A DNA stretch of 64,000 nucleotides from assembly GCF_003143955.1 (NCBI RefSeq), contig NZ_QFVS01000003.1:54643-118642 (forward strand), written 5' to 3'. Shown piece after piece: positions 9,498 to 18,304 of the stretch. The notes under the pieces are model-generated. The model was not told where the DNA came from. It made no database searches and saw nothing but the letters and a program-made list of their open reading frames with translations. The DNA comes from Kurthia zopfii (GTDB lineage: Bacteria > Bacillota > Bacilli > Bacillales_A > Planococcaceae). Each line of letters begins with the position of its first letter. Within the stretch, counting starts at the first letter, position 1. The position numbers were made by a program, and so were the translations under genes.

Positions 9498-11888
9498 TTA
9501 GTTACGCAATGGCTTCCCTTTAACAAGCATATGTTGCATACGCGCTTGTGTATTTGGTTGAGCTACTAATTCTAAAAACGCTTTTCTCTCTAAATCTAAT
9601 AAATATTGTTCATCAACTAGCGTACCGTACGGAATTTTACCACCTGATAGTACCGTTGCAATTTTCTTCGCAATTTCTACATCGTATGGCGATGCAAATC
9701 CTGATTTCATCAAGCCGTCCGCACCTAGTAATAATGCCGCGTAGCCTGGTTCACCTGACATCGGTACTTTTTCACGCATTGGCGCTTTGTACCCTGCATC
9801 ATGTAAACCGATTACTGCTTGTTTCGCATCATATAATTGGTGATCCGGGTTAACGCTTACGCTATCCGTGAAGTTTAAGAAGTTTAAATCTCTAGCTTCT
9901 TCACCAGATGTCGATGTTTGAGCTGTTGCGATTTTTTCGAAAACAGCGATTGCCACTTTGATTAAATCGATTTCGACACCTTTTGGCATACCTTTAAGAT
10001 GCTTCATATAAAGCTCTTTATTCCCGCCACCACCAGGTAGTAATCCGACACCCGCTTCTACTAATCCCATATACGTTTCAGTAGTTGCTTGAATATGAGC
10101 AGCTGGTAAGCAAACTTCTGTCCCGCCACCTAAAGTCATTCCGAATGGTGCTGCTACGACTGGCTTTTGACTATATTTAATACGAAGCATACCTTGTTGG
10201 AATTGCTTAATAATATAATCCAGTTCAAAAATATTATCATCCTGCGCTTCCATGAGAATCATCGCTAGATTGGCACCTACAGAGAAGTTCTTCCCTTGGT
10301 TTCCGATGACAAGACCTTTATATTCATCTGAAGAATCAATTAAATCTAAGGCATGTGTCAGCATTTGCATAATATCAAGTCCGAGTGCATTTGATTTTGA
10401 GTGGAATTCTAATAGTAGAACACCATCACCAAAGTCGATGACACTCGCGCCTGAATTCGACTTCAAGACGCCTTGTTTTTTCTTATATTGTTTTAAGTCG
10501 ATTTCCTTTTCATTTTTAGGAATCGCTACATAGCCAGTGCCATTGTAGTAAGATGGAACGCCTTCGAATTCTTGATAGAATGAAGTGAAACCTTGATCTA
10601 GTAGACCTTGAACGAATGCAGGGATTTCAATTCCTTCTGCTTTCATTCGTTCCACCGATTTCTCTACACCAATCGCATCCCAGATTTCAAATGGCCCTTG
10701 TGACCAGCCGAATCCCCAACGCATCGCTTCATCCATCGCTACGATGTCATCCGCAATTTCTCCGTACATTTCAGCTGAATAAACGATTGTTGGAACGAGA
10801 ATGCTCCATAGCAATTCGCCTACGCGATCATCCGCATATACAAGTGTTTTCACACGATTTGCTAGACCTTTTTGCTGCTTCGCCATTTCCATTGAAGGCG
10901 TTTTCAATTTCTTCGTCGGCTCGTATTCAAATGTTTCTAAATTCAACTCAAGAATTTCTTTGCCCTTTTTAACGAAGTATCCTTGACCTGATTTAGCTCC
11001 TAGCCAACCTTGATCTACCATCTTTTGCATATGTTCTGGTACTGCAAATACCGCTTGTTCTTCACCAGTTGTTTGGTGATAAACCGTATTCGCTACATGG
11101 ATGAAAGTATCTAACCCTACTACATCAAGCGTTCTTAATGTCGCTGATTTAGGTCTGCCGATTGCTGGTCCTGTAACAGAATCTACTTCCCCTACAGAGA
11201 AACCTTTTTGCTTCATTACTTGCAATGTTTTAAGTAAACCGTAAGTGCCGATTCGATTCGCGATAAAGTTCGGTGTATCCTTTGCAATAACTACGCCTTT
11301 ACCTAATGAATCTTCACCGAATTGCTTCATGAAAGCTAGCACTTCAGGATTTGTTTTTTCTGATGGAATTACTTCTAGTAACTTCAAGTAACGTGGAGGA
11401 TTAAAGAAGTGAGTTCCTAAGAAATGCTCTTGGAAATCTTCTGATCGTCCTTCCGCCATTGCATTAATGCTAATGCCTGAAGTGTTCGACGTAATAATTG
11501 AACCTTGTTTTCGTACATTGTCTATTTTTTCATATAATGATTTTTTAATCTCAAGATTTTCAGTTACTACTTCAATAATCCAATCTACATCAGATAGTTT
11601 TTCTAAATCATCCTCTAAATTACCTGTTTGAATTAAATTAAGACTTCTCTTTGTAGCTAGCGGTGCTGGTTTCTGTTTAAGTAACTTTTGAACTGCACTA
11701 TTTGCAAATTTATTGCGAATCATCGGATGTTCTATTGATAATCCCTTCGCTTTTTCTGCATCAGTAAGCGTTGGCGGTACAATATCTAATAAATACGTAT
11801 TAATTCCACAGTTTGCTAAGTGTGCTGCAATTCCTGAACCCATAACGCCCGACCCTAAAACTGCGGCTTTCTGTATATGTCTTACCAT
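9498..11888 (-). CDS. fadN: Bifunctional enoyl-CoA hydratase/3-hydroxyacyl-CoA dehydrogenase FadN
   Basis: 796 residues from the ATG at 11888; a TTG two codons upstream (11894) is also possible. The N-terminal NAD-binding motif is VLGSGVMGSGIAAHLA, and the HAD signature KDTPNFIANRIGTYGLL lies near residue 205. A crotonase-fold region occupies about residues 480-720 with GMTLGGGTEVCLPA and GLLPGGGG. Domain order is dehydrogenase first and hydratase second, as in B. subtilis FadN. It is the first gene of the operon and carries a FadR box in its leader. Confidence 0.95.
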   Translation of the reverse strand: MVRHIQKAAVLGSGVMGSGIAAHLANCGINTYLLDIVPPTLTDAEKAKGLSIEHPMIRNKFANSAVQKLLKQKPAPLATKRSLNLIQTGNLEDDLEKLSDVDWIIEVVTENLEIKKSLYEKIDNVRKQGSIITSNTSGISINAMAEGRSEDFQEHFLGTHFFNPPRYLKLLEVIPSEKTNPEVLAFMKQFGEDSLGKGVVIAKDTPNFIANRIGTYGLLKTLQVMKQKGFSVGEVDSVTGPAIGRPKSATLRTLDVVGLDTFIHVANTVYHQTTGEEQAVFAVPEHMQKMVDQGWLGAKSGQGYFVKKGKEILELNLETFEYEPTKKLKTPSMEMAKQQKGLANRVKTLVYADDRVGELLWSILVPTIVYSAEMYGEIADDIVAMDEAMRWGFGWSQGPFEIWDAIGVEKSVERMKAEGIEIPAFVQGLLDQGFTSFYQEFEGVPSYYNGTGYVAIPKNEKEIDLKQYKKKQGVLKSNSGASVIDFGDGVLLLEFHSKSNALGLDIMQMLTHALDLIDSSDEYKGLVIGNQGKNFSVGANLAMILMEAQDDNIFELDYIIKQFQQGMLRIKYSQKPVVAAPFGMTLGGGTEVCLPAAHIQATTETYMGLVEAGVGLLPGGGGNKELYMKHLKGMPKGVEIDLIKVAIAVFEKIATAQTSTSGEEARDLNFLNFTDSVSVNPDHQLYDAKQAVIGLHDAGYKAPMREKVPMSGEPGYAALLLGADGLMKSGFASPYDVEIAKKIATVLSGGKIPYGTLVDEQYLLDLERKAFLELVAQPNTQARMQHMLVKGKPLRN

Positions 11889-11910
11889 GAACAACTCGCC
11901 CCTTCCACCT

Positions 11911-11928
11911 TGAATGAATAATCATTCA
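11911..11928. promoter_or_regulatory. FadR operator upstream of fadN
   Basis: TGAATGA-ATAA-TCATTCA is a near-perfect inverted repeat that matches the FadR (YsiA) box known from the B. subtilis fad regulon. It lies 23 bases before the fadN start, downstream of the predicted -10, where a bound repressor would block transcription. Long-chain acyl-CoA releases FadR in the studied system. Confidence 0.88.
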
Positions 11929-11967
11929 TTTTTGATTTAAAAAAAATAGCCATTGGCTTATAAACCC

Positions 11968-11996
11968 ATTCTATTCCAATTCAAATATGATTGCAA
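11968..11996 (-). promoter_or_regulatory. Sigma-A-type promoter of fadN
   Basis: On the minus strand TTGCAA (11991-11996), a 17-base spacer and TAGAAT (11968-11973). The FadR box begins about 40 bases downstream of the -10. Confidence 0.65.
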
Positions 11997-12138
11997 TGAA
12001 AAAATACGTTTTTTCTAATAAAAGTATCAATACGCTTACTAATACAGATTTTTTGTTTATCGATTGTTTTCGAATCGTCTTACTACCCCTTTTTATGAAA
12101 AGAATGTAAACTGAAGTTATATAGGAGGGATTTCTATT

Positions 12139-12456
12139 ATGAAACCAATTACAACAGTTGAACAATTCAACGAACTTATCTCTACAGATCAAAAAGTATT
12201 AGTGAAATTTTACGCAGGATGGTGCCCAGATTGTACACGTATGAACATGTTCATCGATCCAATCATCGAAGAGTACACTCAATTCGATTGGTATGAACTA
12301 AATCGTGATGAGCTTCCAGAACTTGCTGAAAAATATGATGTTATGGGGATCCCAAGCTTACTTATTTTCCAAAACGGCGAGAAATTAGCACACTTACACA
12401 GTGCAAACGCGAAATCTCCTGAACAAGTTACTGACTTCTTAAAAACACAAATTTAA
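12139..12456 (+). CDS. Thioredoxin-like protein with CPDC motif (YtpP type)
   Basis: 105 residues, a complete thioredoxin fold. The redox motif is in FYAGWCPDC (Cys29, Cys32), followed by the cis-proline segment VMGIPSLLIFQNGEKL. An AGGAGGG RBS lies 10 bases before the ATG. The CPDC motif and length match the YtpP-type family of Bacillales. It is monocistronic, divergent from fadN, and ends in its own terminator. Confidence 0.92.
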   Translation: MKPITTVEQFNELISTDQKVLVKFYAGWCPDCTRMNMFIDPIIEEYTQFDWYELNRDELPELAEKYDVMGIPSLLIFQNGEKLAHLHSANAKSPEQVTDFLKTQI

Positions 12457-12472
12457 TAGCACTCACAACTTA

Positions 12473-12513
12473 GAAAAAGCGAAATTCATGCGTGGCATGG
12501 TTTCGCTTTTTTA
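12473..12513 (+). terminator. Intrinsic terminator after the thioredoxin gene
   Basis: AAAAAGCGAAA pairs with TTTCGCTTTTT around a loop, ending in a T run. Confidence 0.88.
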
Positions 12514-12544
12514 ATGAGTAAATTATTTTATTGGAGGTTCGTTT

Positions 12545-13003
12545 ATGGATGAAAAAGATTTATTAATCGCTGAATTAGAGAACAAGCTAAAGTATATGGA
12601 AGAAATCATCCGGACGATGGATGTGCCAATTATAGAATCCGTCTTAACGCGGACGATTTTAATGCCGATTACGGGGCACCTATTTCCAACACGAATTGAA
12701 ATGATTGATCAACATCTCTATAAATATTTAGATGAACATCGATTAGTTCAAATAATCATTATTGATTTCACAGCAATTTCGCAACGCTATATCGCCTTAA
12801 TTGATGGTGATACACTCTCTGCTGCGTTGGCCAACTTGAATCAAACCCTTCAAGTAATTGGCATTCGAACAATCTACACAGGTTTTCAACCAGAAGTTGC
12901 CTACACTTTTATTAATTCTGGATTTTCTCAAAAACTCGAAACTTATCCAACGTATCGCAACGCAGTTCTGAAGTTAGTAGCCGAGGGTCAAGGCATTGAG
13001 TGA
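12545..13003 (+). CDS. STAS-domain protein (RsbR C-terminal-like)
   Basis: 152 residues. A short N-terminal helix (LIAELENKLKYMEEIIRTM) leads into a STAS domain: VPIIESVLTRTILMPITGHL, then IIIIDFTAIS, then LQVIGIRTIYTGFQPEVA. This is the pattern of the RsbR/RsbS stressosome family without an RsbR N-terminal globin-like sensor. The GGAGG RBS is good. The next gene starts inside its last codons. No kinase or phosphatase partner is adjacent, so a stressosome role is only a possibility. Confidence 0.82.
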   Translation: MDEKDLLIAELENKLKYMEEIIRTMDVPIIESVLTRTILMPITGHLFPTRIEMIDQHLYKYLDEHRLVQIIIIDFTAISQRYIALIDGDTLSAALANLNQTLQVIGIRTIYTGFQPEVAYTFINSGFSQKLETYPTYRNAVLKLVAEGQGIE

Positions 13004-13511
13004 ATTGCGATTAACCGCAAGAAATCAGCATGATTCAACAGTACGCCAAAGTTACAGAGCTTCTGCTTGTGGCCCGACAGCTGTGGCAACGATCCTTGAT
13101 TACTATGAAATCCAAAACATCTCCATTAATCAGTTATACAATGAATTACACTGTACGTCCATTGGACTTCCAAGTCGTTTTCTAATTCATTTTTCAAAAA
13201 GGATTTTAGGATTTCCATGGCAAATTCAGCGCATCAAATTATTTCAAGCCTTACATGAAATACAATGTAAACGCCCAGTACTGCTGAAGTTCGATCGCTA
13301 TTTCACGTTCAAATTTTGGCGAAAGTCCTATTTTTCATATCATTGGACTGTTCTCGTTGGCTATGAATGGCAGCGGGACTCCCTACATTTAATTGTGGAG
13401 GATTTAGGTACACCATCCAGAGCGAGTCGCCGCCACATAATCCCTTATAAACCGCATGAGCATGCACTTACTTTTGTACAATTCACACCTCTCCTAGTTT
13501 CAAAAAAGTGA
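12996..13511 (+). CDS. C39-like (papain-fold) putative peptidase
   Basis: 171 residues, starting at TTG (12996) and overlapping the STAS gene by 8 bases, so translation is probably coupled. The motif SACGPTAVATILDYY holds a candidate catalytic Cys25; SYHWTVLVGYE holds the candidate His, with Asp in VEDLGTP soon after. This is the C39/BtrH-like arrangement. There is no signal peptide and no fused transporter, so a cytoplasmic protease, transferase or inactive homologue are all possible. Confidence 0.72.
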   Translation: MSELRLTARNQHDSTVRQSYRASACGPTAVATILDYYEIQNISINQLYNELHCTSIGLPSRFLIHFSKRILGFPWQIQRIKLFQALHEIQCKRPVLLKFDRYFTFKFWRKSYFSYHWTVLVGYEWQRDSLHLIVEDLGTPSRASRRHIIPYKPHEHALTFVQFTPLLVSKK

Positions 13512-13561
13512 TTTTTAGGTATATTACTTAAAAAAATTTTTAATTAGGAGAGGTGTTCCCT

Positions 13562-13936
13562 ATGGGTTCCATGCAGGATGCCGAGAGGGCGATTTTACTG
13601 GAGTTTCCTCAAGAAGAATTGCTACAACAAACACTGTACGATCTTCATATGAATGACCATACGACAAATGTTTTCAAATCTGAAACGATGTTTGCCTTAA
13701 CGAATCTACACTTGTATATTTGTACAATTGAAGATGAAAAGACCGTGATTGAATCATTTCCATTCAATGAAATTCAAGCTGTATTTCGAAGAACACGTAT
13801 TTTGAGTGGTGAAGAAATCATTTTCTTTACGGATCAAGGCCGTCAATCGCTTTCGCATATTGAGGAAGGTTGCCCGATTTCCTTTATGCATGCTGTTCAG
13901 CAAAAGCTTGGTCGTTCATTTTCTTCGCCAGCATAA
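13562..13936 (+). CDS. Small PH-like (YokE-type) domain protein
   Basis: 124 residues from the ATG at 13562, chosen because AGGAGAGG ends eight bases upstream; a GTG at 13553 overlaps that RBS. The centre has the bacterial PH-like pattern of short beta strands (MFALTNLHLYICTIED, then FPFNEIQAVFRR). It shares a spaced pattern with the next gene: TN near the start of the strands, an I-Q/E pair mid-way, and S-x-IEEG near the end. They look like divergent tandem paralogues. Function unknown. Confidence 0.65.
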   Translation: MGSMQDAERAILLEFPQEELLQQTLYDLHMNDHTTNVFKSETMFALTNLHLYICTIEDEKTVIESFPFNEIQAVFRRTRILSGEEIIFFTDQGRQSLSHIEEGCPISFMHAVQQKLGRSFSSPA

Positions 13937-14019
13937 TTTACTTTTTCTCATAAAAATGTTTACTTATGTCATTTTAAAGGTATATGAATATACAAAACAA
14001 AACGACGAGGTGAACATCT

Positions 14020-14355
14020 ATGGAAAATTTAAAAATTGCGTTAGACCGAATGAATCCCTATTTGAACAGGGGTGAACGTATTCAAAGTAGCTTATTAGGC
14101 ATGTTTAATTTTGCTACTTCAACTCCACAAAAAGGTATTCTCTACGCTACAAATGAACGAATTTGCTTATTCTCTGAGGAGAATTTTTCTGTACTCGATT
14201 ACTACAAAATTGACGCCATTGAATCCGACGAAATGATTTCAAATGAATTAACACTTCATTACGGCGGTCAAATTCATAAAATTTCATTGATTGAAGAAGG
14301 CGATACTTTAGCTTTCAACCACTTTGTACTAGATCGTATGGAAATTAAATCATAA
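14020..14355 (+). CDS. Small PH-like (YokE-type) domain protein, second copy
   Basis: 111 residues with a GAGGTG RBS. The core GILYATNERICLFSEE followed by YYKIDAIESDE and LTLHYGGQIHKISLIEEG fits the YokE-like bacterial PH domain. It resembles the upstream gene in layout and in the IEEG segment. Members of this fold often bind membranes or partner proteins. Nothing in the sequence shows a specific role. Confidence 0.68.
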   Translation: MENLKIALDRMNPYLNRGERIQSSLLGMFNFATSTPQKGILYATNERICLFSEENFSVLDYYKIDAIESDEMISNELTLHYGGQIHKISLIEEGDTLAFNHFVLDRMEIKS

Positions 14356-14356
14356 G

Positions 14357-14406
14357 AAAAACTGTTCTCCTTCAAATCAAAACTTTGAGGAAGAACAGTT
14401 TTTTTG
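14357..14406. terminator. Bidirectional terminator
   Basis: AAAACTGTTCT pairs with AGAACAGTTTT, with an inner stem. It lies between converging genes, with A and T tracts on the two sides. Confidence 0.88.
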
Positions 14407-14637
14407 TTATAGAAATACGCCAATTGCAGTGAAAATAGCAATGATGACTGCTGCAAAAACGAGGATTAGTACATTCGTTTTATCTTTCTTCAATTTATAT
14501 TCTCTATAAGCAATCAGTAAGAAAGCGACGCACATAATAATATTAATAATCGGTAATAGTTCAAACTGCTTTGTAACTAATGTGTAGACACTTAATAGCG
14601 CACTAATTACACATAATCCAATGTATGTGGCTTTCAT
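14407..14637 (-). CDS. Small membrane protein of unknown function
   Basis: 76 residues from the ATG at 14637, which has an AAGGAGGGG RBS four bases away; the longer in-frame reading upstream overlaps the exonuclease gene and is not supported. Three hydrophobic spans are separated by short loops, with a basic YREYKLKKDKT loop before the last. The gene starts 11 bases after the exonuclease stop, so both are on one transcript. Confidence 0.75.
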   Translation of the reverse strand: MKATYIGLCVISALLSVYTLVTKQFELLPIINIIMCVAFLLIAYREYKLKKDKTNVLILVFAAVIIAIFTAIGVFL

Positions 14638-14648
14638 GTTGCCCCTCC

Positions 14649-15527
14649 TTATTTCATCAACGAGGTAGCGTGGCGAACAACTAATGAATACTCCTGTTCT
14701 GTTAATCTGTTTAAACACGCATGATCCCAAGTAGGTAATGCTAAATCTGAAATTTCCGTATCAATTTCGATATCTGTTTTAATACGTGCTAACTCTAAAG
14801 ATAGTTTCAACATTTCATAATCTGTTTCGATTTTTTTACGTTGACCAGCAGTTAAAAGTTCAATTGATTCTACAACACCTTGTACAGTTCCGTATTTTTG
14901 GATTAACTGTAGTGCCGTTTTTTCTCCGATTCCTTTTACCCCAGGGTAGCCATCGCTCGAATCACCCATGAATGCTTTTACATCCGCAAAACGTGAAGGT
15001 TCAATGCCGTATTCTTCTGTAAATCGCTCCACCGTATACGGATTGTATTCTGAATAACCTTTTTTCGTAAGCGCGATTGTTGTATTCGGATTTAATAATT
15101 GAAGCAAGTCACGATCTCCACTAATGACAGTGATTTTCGCTTCATCCTTCCACTTCTCTACTAATGAACCGATTGTGTCATCCGCTTCCATGCCTACTTG
15201 GCCAAAGTTTTTCCAGCCAATCATTTCCGAAATCTCTCTCGCCAAATCGAATTGCGGCTTCATCTCTTCTGGTGGCTCTGGTCGATTTGCTTTATAGCCA
15301 TCGTACAATTCATTTCTAAAAGTTTGTGAGCCCATATCCCAGCAAACGGCTAAGTGAGTTGGCTTCATGATCGATTGCGCACTTAATACGTGACGCGCGA
15401 ATCCTTGTACACCATTCGTCGGCGTTCCGTCTGATTTTCTGAAAAATTGATTAAATACTGCTGTCGCATGGTATGAACGGAATAAAAGCGCCATGCCATC
15501 AACAAGCATAATATGTGGTTGTGTCAT
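14649..15527 (-). CDS. ypcP: 5'-3' exonuclease (YpcP/FenA type)
   Basis: 292 residues from the ATG at 15527 (GAGGAG RBS seven bases upstream). It corresponds to the 5'-nuclease domain of DNA polymerase I as a stand-alone protein: IMLVDGMALLFRSYHA at the start, MEADDTIGSLV and ISGDRDLLQLL with metal-binding acids, and a helix-hairpin-helix GYPGVKGIGEKTALQLI near residue 190. It removes RNA primers and flaps in DNA replication and repair. The symbol follows the B. subtilis orthologue. Confidence 0.92.
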   Translation of the reverse strand: MTQPHIMLVDGMALLFRSYHATAVFNQFFRKSDGTPTNGVQGFARHVLSAQSIMKPTHLAVCWDMGSQTFRNELYDGYKANRPEPPEEMKPQFDLAREISEMIGWKNFGQVGMEADDTIGSLVEKWKDEAKITVISGDRDLLQLLNPNTTIALTKKGYSEYNPYTVERFTEEYGIEPSRFADVKAFMGDSSDGYPGVKGIGEKTALQLIQKYGTVQGVVESIELLTAGQRKKIETDYEMLKLSLELARIKTDIEIDTEISDLALPTWDHACLNRLTEQEYSLVVRHATSLMK

Positions 15528-15570
15528 TGTAATCTCCTCAAGTCTTTTTCTATAGTATAGCAAATATAAA

Positions 15571-15601
15571 ACAGGATGCCCCATTAAGTGAGTCACCCTG
15601 T
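15571..15601 (-). terminator. Intrinsic terminator after the OsmC gene
   Basis: On the minus strand ACAGGGTG..CTCA pairs with TGGG..CATCCTGT and is followed by TTTTATATTT. Confidence 0.75.
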
Positions 15602-15605
15602 CGAT

Positions 15606-16046
15606 TTAATAAATAGTTGTTTGTAATTCAATTTCAACATTGCCACGAATCGCCTTAGAAATCATACACGTTTTTTCTGCTTTTTGTGCTAACTTTTCAG
15701 CCATCGCAAATTCACGTTCTGTAGCTTCTTTGGACAATTCAATTTCAGGTTGATGAATGATTTTTTCGTACGTGAAAACACCATTCGTCACATCGACAAT
15801 CCCTTGAGATTTCAGTGAAAGTTGAGCAGGAATTATTTTTGCTCGCTCCAACATTGCTGCTAGTGAGATTAAATAACACGTCGCTGCTGCTCCAAGTAAC
15901 ATCTCATCTGGATTCGTCCCAATTCCAGGACCATCCATCTCTTTCGGAATCGAAATTTCAGTTTTCAACTGCCCTGCATCAATTGTCCCAACTGTATTTC
16001 TTCCTCCTGGCCAAGTTGCTGATAAATTAAAAATATGCGCTGTCAT
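15606..16046 (-). CDS. OsmC-family peroxiredoxin
   Basis: 146 residues. The two catalytic cysteines expected of the family are present: Cys57 in LLGAAATCYLISLAAMLE and Cys127 in AEKTCMISKAI. The N-terminal strand segment ATWPGGRNTVGTI and the TNPDEMLLGA motif also fit. The family reduces organic hydroperoxides using bound thiols. RBS AAGGAGC precedes the ATG. It is the last gene before a terminator, 11 bases after a membrane-protein gene on the same strand. Confidence 0.9.
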   Translation of the reverse strand: MTAHIFNLSATWPGGRNTVGTIDAGQLKTEISIPKEMDGPGIGTNPDEMLLGAAATCYLISLAAMLERAKIIPAQLSLKSQGIVDVTNGVFTYEKIIHQPEIELSKEATEREFAMAEKLAQKAEKTCMISKAIRGNVEIELQTTIY

Positions 16047-16057
16047 AAGTTTGCTCC

Positions 16058-16519
16058 TTAATTTGAGAATGGATAGTATCTTTGATTTTCGGGATCAAAA
16101 GCATAGCGATACGTTTTATTTCCTTTTTCCAAAGCGACTAAATAAACTTCCTTCCCTTCATACGTACGAATCATCGAATCATAATCGCGATCTTTAATGA
16201 CTTTTCCACCTTCAGTTCGAATAATTAATTTTTGAGCATCCTCATATTTTGTACTTGGGATTTTACTATGGAAAACAAATGGTGCTGCCACTAATAATAT
16301 GAATCCAATAATAATTATTGCATATTTTTTTCTAAAATTACTTGATTCAAGTAACACAAAATACGCGATAAAAAATGCGATATTGCCAATAATAATGTAT
16401 TGAATTAGATCATCCAGTCCATTGATATAATTATATGGTTTCCCCATAAAGTAAAAATAAATAATTTCGATTAATGAAAGTAAGATGATGCCAAGTAATA
16501 ATTTATTCCTCTTAGTCAA
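16058..16519 (-). CDS. Membrane protein of unknown function with C-terminal soluble tail
   Basis: About 153 residues from a TTG at 16519, chosen for its GAGGTG RBS six bases upstream; an open frame extends upstream to 16600 but leaves only 20 bases to the divergent hydrolase. Three hydrophobic segments fill the first 90 residues. A tail of about 60 residues follows with repeated short beta-strand-like stretches (VYLVALEKGNKTYRYAFDPE). I do not recognise a family. Confidence 0.6.
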   Translation of the reverse strand: MTKRNKLLLGIILLSLIEIIYFYFMGKPYNYINGLDDLIQYIIIGNIAFFIAYFVLLESSNFRKKYAIIIIGFILLVAAPFVFHSKIPSTKYEDAQKLIIRTEGGKVIKDRDYDSMIRTYEGKEVYLVALEKGNKTYRYAFDPENQRYYPFSN

Positions 16520-16620
16520 ATTCTTCACCTCTACAGTTTTTTGCAAAATTCTAATTCGCTCCTCTAATAGAATTATGTCATAATAAAACAAACAATCCAA
16601 TTATAGAGAGTTGGTTTTAC

Positions 16621-17610
16621 ATGAACATATTCAAAAAAATAATAATTGTTATAGCAATCTGTTTAGTAATTGGTAGTGGGTATATTTATTTTTCACCAGT
16701 TCCAACAGCAGCACTCGTTCATCAACTATTTAAAAATGGTGTTGCCGTCCCTCCAAAACATTATACTTCAATTGAAGCCCAAACAAAGCGATTTAATCAT
16801 ATTGATTACGCGTCTGAATATGATGACGGTCAACTCGACATAGTTGTTCCCAAAAACGTTGATACGCCTTTACCTACAATTTTATGGGTGCATGGTGGCG
16901 CATATGTTGGTGGTGACAAAAAGGATGTTACCGAATATGCTGTGCAACTCGCGGCAAAAGGTTATGCTGTCATCAATATGAACTATGAATTAGCGCCATC
17001 TGCTAAGTACCCTACTCCTCTCAAACAGATGGATGAGGTATATGCATTTTTAATTGCTAATAGTCAGAAGTACAATTTGGATTTGAACAATTTATTCATT
17101 GCAGGTGATTCTGCAGGCGCTCAAATTGCGAGTCAGTATATTAATATTCAAGTGGATCACGACTACGCCAAAAAAGTAGGATTCCAACAAGTGATTGAGC
17201 CTTCGACAATCCGAGGAGCTTTACTATTTTGTGGCCCTTATGATTTAGCCGCTTTTGCAAATACGGGCAGTAGTAAGACATTAAATTTCATTTTTGACCG
17301 GATCGCATGGGCTTATATTGGTGAAAAAGATTGGCGAAATGCCGAAGCTACAAAGCTCGCTTCATTGACAGATACCGTTTCAAAAAATTATGTACCTTCT
17401 TTTATTACGGATGGCAATAGTGGCTCATTTGAAGATCATGGTAAAAAACTTGGAGCGATTTTAAAATCTTATGCGATTCCAGTTGAAGAAGTTTACTATC
17501 CATTGGATGAAGCAAAATTGGAGCATGAATATCAATTTAAGATGGATACGAAGCAAGCACAAGCTACTTTTGATTCCTTACTAAAATTCACGAAAGAACA
17601 ATCATCATAA
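16621..17610 (+). CDS. Alpha/beta hydrolase (HSL-like esterase), membrane-anchored
   Basis: 329 residues. An N-terminal hydrophobic segment (residues 5-25) acts as signal anchor. The oxyanion motif is WVHGGAYVGGD and the nucleophile elbow is AGDSAGAQIA; a late EHEYQF supplies the likely catalytic His. This is the hormone-sensitive-lipase-like subgroup of carboxylesterases. The substrate is unknown. A second unrelated hydrolase of similar architecture lies at 20414-21268. Confidence 0.87.
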   Translation: MNIFKKIIIVIAICLVIGSGYIYFSPVPTAALVHQLFKNGVAVPPKHYTSIEAQTKRFNHIDYASEYDDGQLDIVVPKNVDTPLPTILWVHGGAYVGGDKKDVTEYAVQLAAKGYAVINMNYELAPSAKYPTPLKQMDEVYAFLIANSQKYNLDLNNLFIAGDSAGAQIASQYINIQVDHDYAKKVGFQQVIEPSTIRGALLFCGPYDLAAFANTGSSKTLNFIFDRIAWAYIGEKDWRNAEATKLASLTDTVSKNYVPSFITDGNSGSFEDHGKKLGAILKSYAIPVEEVYYPLDEAKLEHEYQFKMDTKQAQATFDSLLKFTKEQSS

Positions 17611-17611
17611 T

Positions 17612-17652
17612 AAAAAGCTGCAACTCATTAAGAGTTTGCAGCTTGTTTTTTG
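17612..17652. terminator. Bidirectional terminator
   Basis: AAGCTGCAACTC pairs with GAGTTTGCAGCTT between converging genes, with flanking A and T runs. Confidence 0.87.
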
Positions 17653-18123
17653 TTAGCTCATTTCTTTCGTTGGGCCCATTACTGGCGGAACTGGTAATGC
17701 CGCTTGACGAATCAACACAGTCATTTGACCTCGGTGATGTGTTTGATGGTCAATCATATTACGTAAAATACTGCCGATTGCTTCAGGACCTACGAAGCCA
17801 TCTACTACTTTTTCTAAATCTGCATCTGTTAATTTTGTCGCTTGTTCAGCTACACCTGCCGCACATTTCTCATATGCCGCTTTTAATTCCGCTACTGTTT
17901 TAGGCGCAGCATCGTGCTGACCTGGAGCTGGAAGTGAAAAACCTACTAAATGGCCATAAGCACCCATTGCTCCTACTAAATGCCATGATAACCAACCTAA
18001 CGTATTATGACCTTCAACGATTGCTTGATCCAACTTCTCATCTTTCAAAGACTCGATTACCTTCATAGTCCCAGCTGATGATACGTTCCAATCCTTAATA
18101 AAATCATCTACTTTACGATACAT
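17653..18123 (-). CDS. DinB-family protein
   Basis: 156 residues of a four-helix bundle. The expected metal triad is visible as His48 (LSWHLVG), His126 and His130 (IDHQTHHRGQM). DinB/YfiT-like proteins are putative thiol-dependent metalloenzymes. Despite the family name no DNA-damage role is implied. Single gene, converging on the upstream hydrolase. Confidence 0.88.
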   Translation of the reverse strand: MYRKVDDFIKDWNVSSAGTMKVIESLKDEKLDQAIVEGHNTLGWLSWHLVGAMGAYGHLVGFSLPAPGQHDAAPKTVAELKAAYEKCAAGVAEQATKLTDADLEKVVDGFVGPEAIGSILRNMIDHQTHHRGQMTVLIRQAALPVPPVMGPTKEMS

Positions 18124-18304
18124 AGTTGCTCACTCCTTCTCATTTCTACTATCTATTCTACCGAAAAATGAATGAAAAATCGACTTTTATCATCTTGACA
18201 AAATATTTTTTTGGAGGCGTTTACATTTTAAGGATTGTCTAGTAGATTTTTTCAATAATTAGGGTATTATTTTATATAACGTAAAATAGAAGGGGTGTTC
18301 AAAT

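Noticed and set aside
11971..12192. 73-codon frame on the minus strand between fadN and the thioredoxin gene
   Set aside because: It overlaps the thioredoxin RBS and start, has no RBS of its own and contains the fadN promoter.
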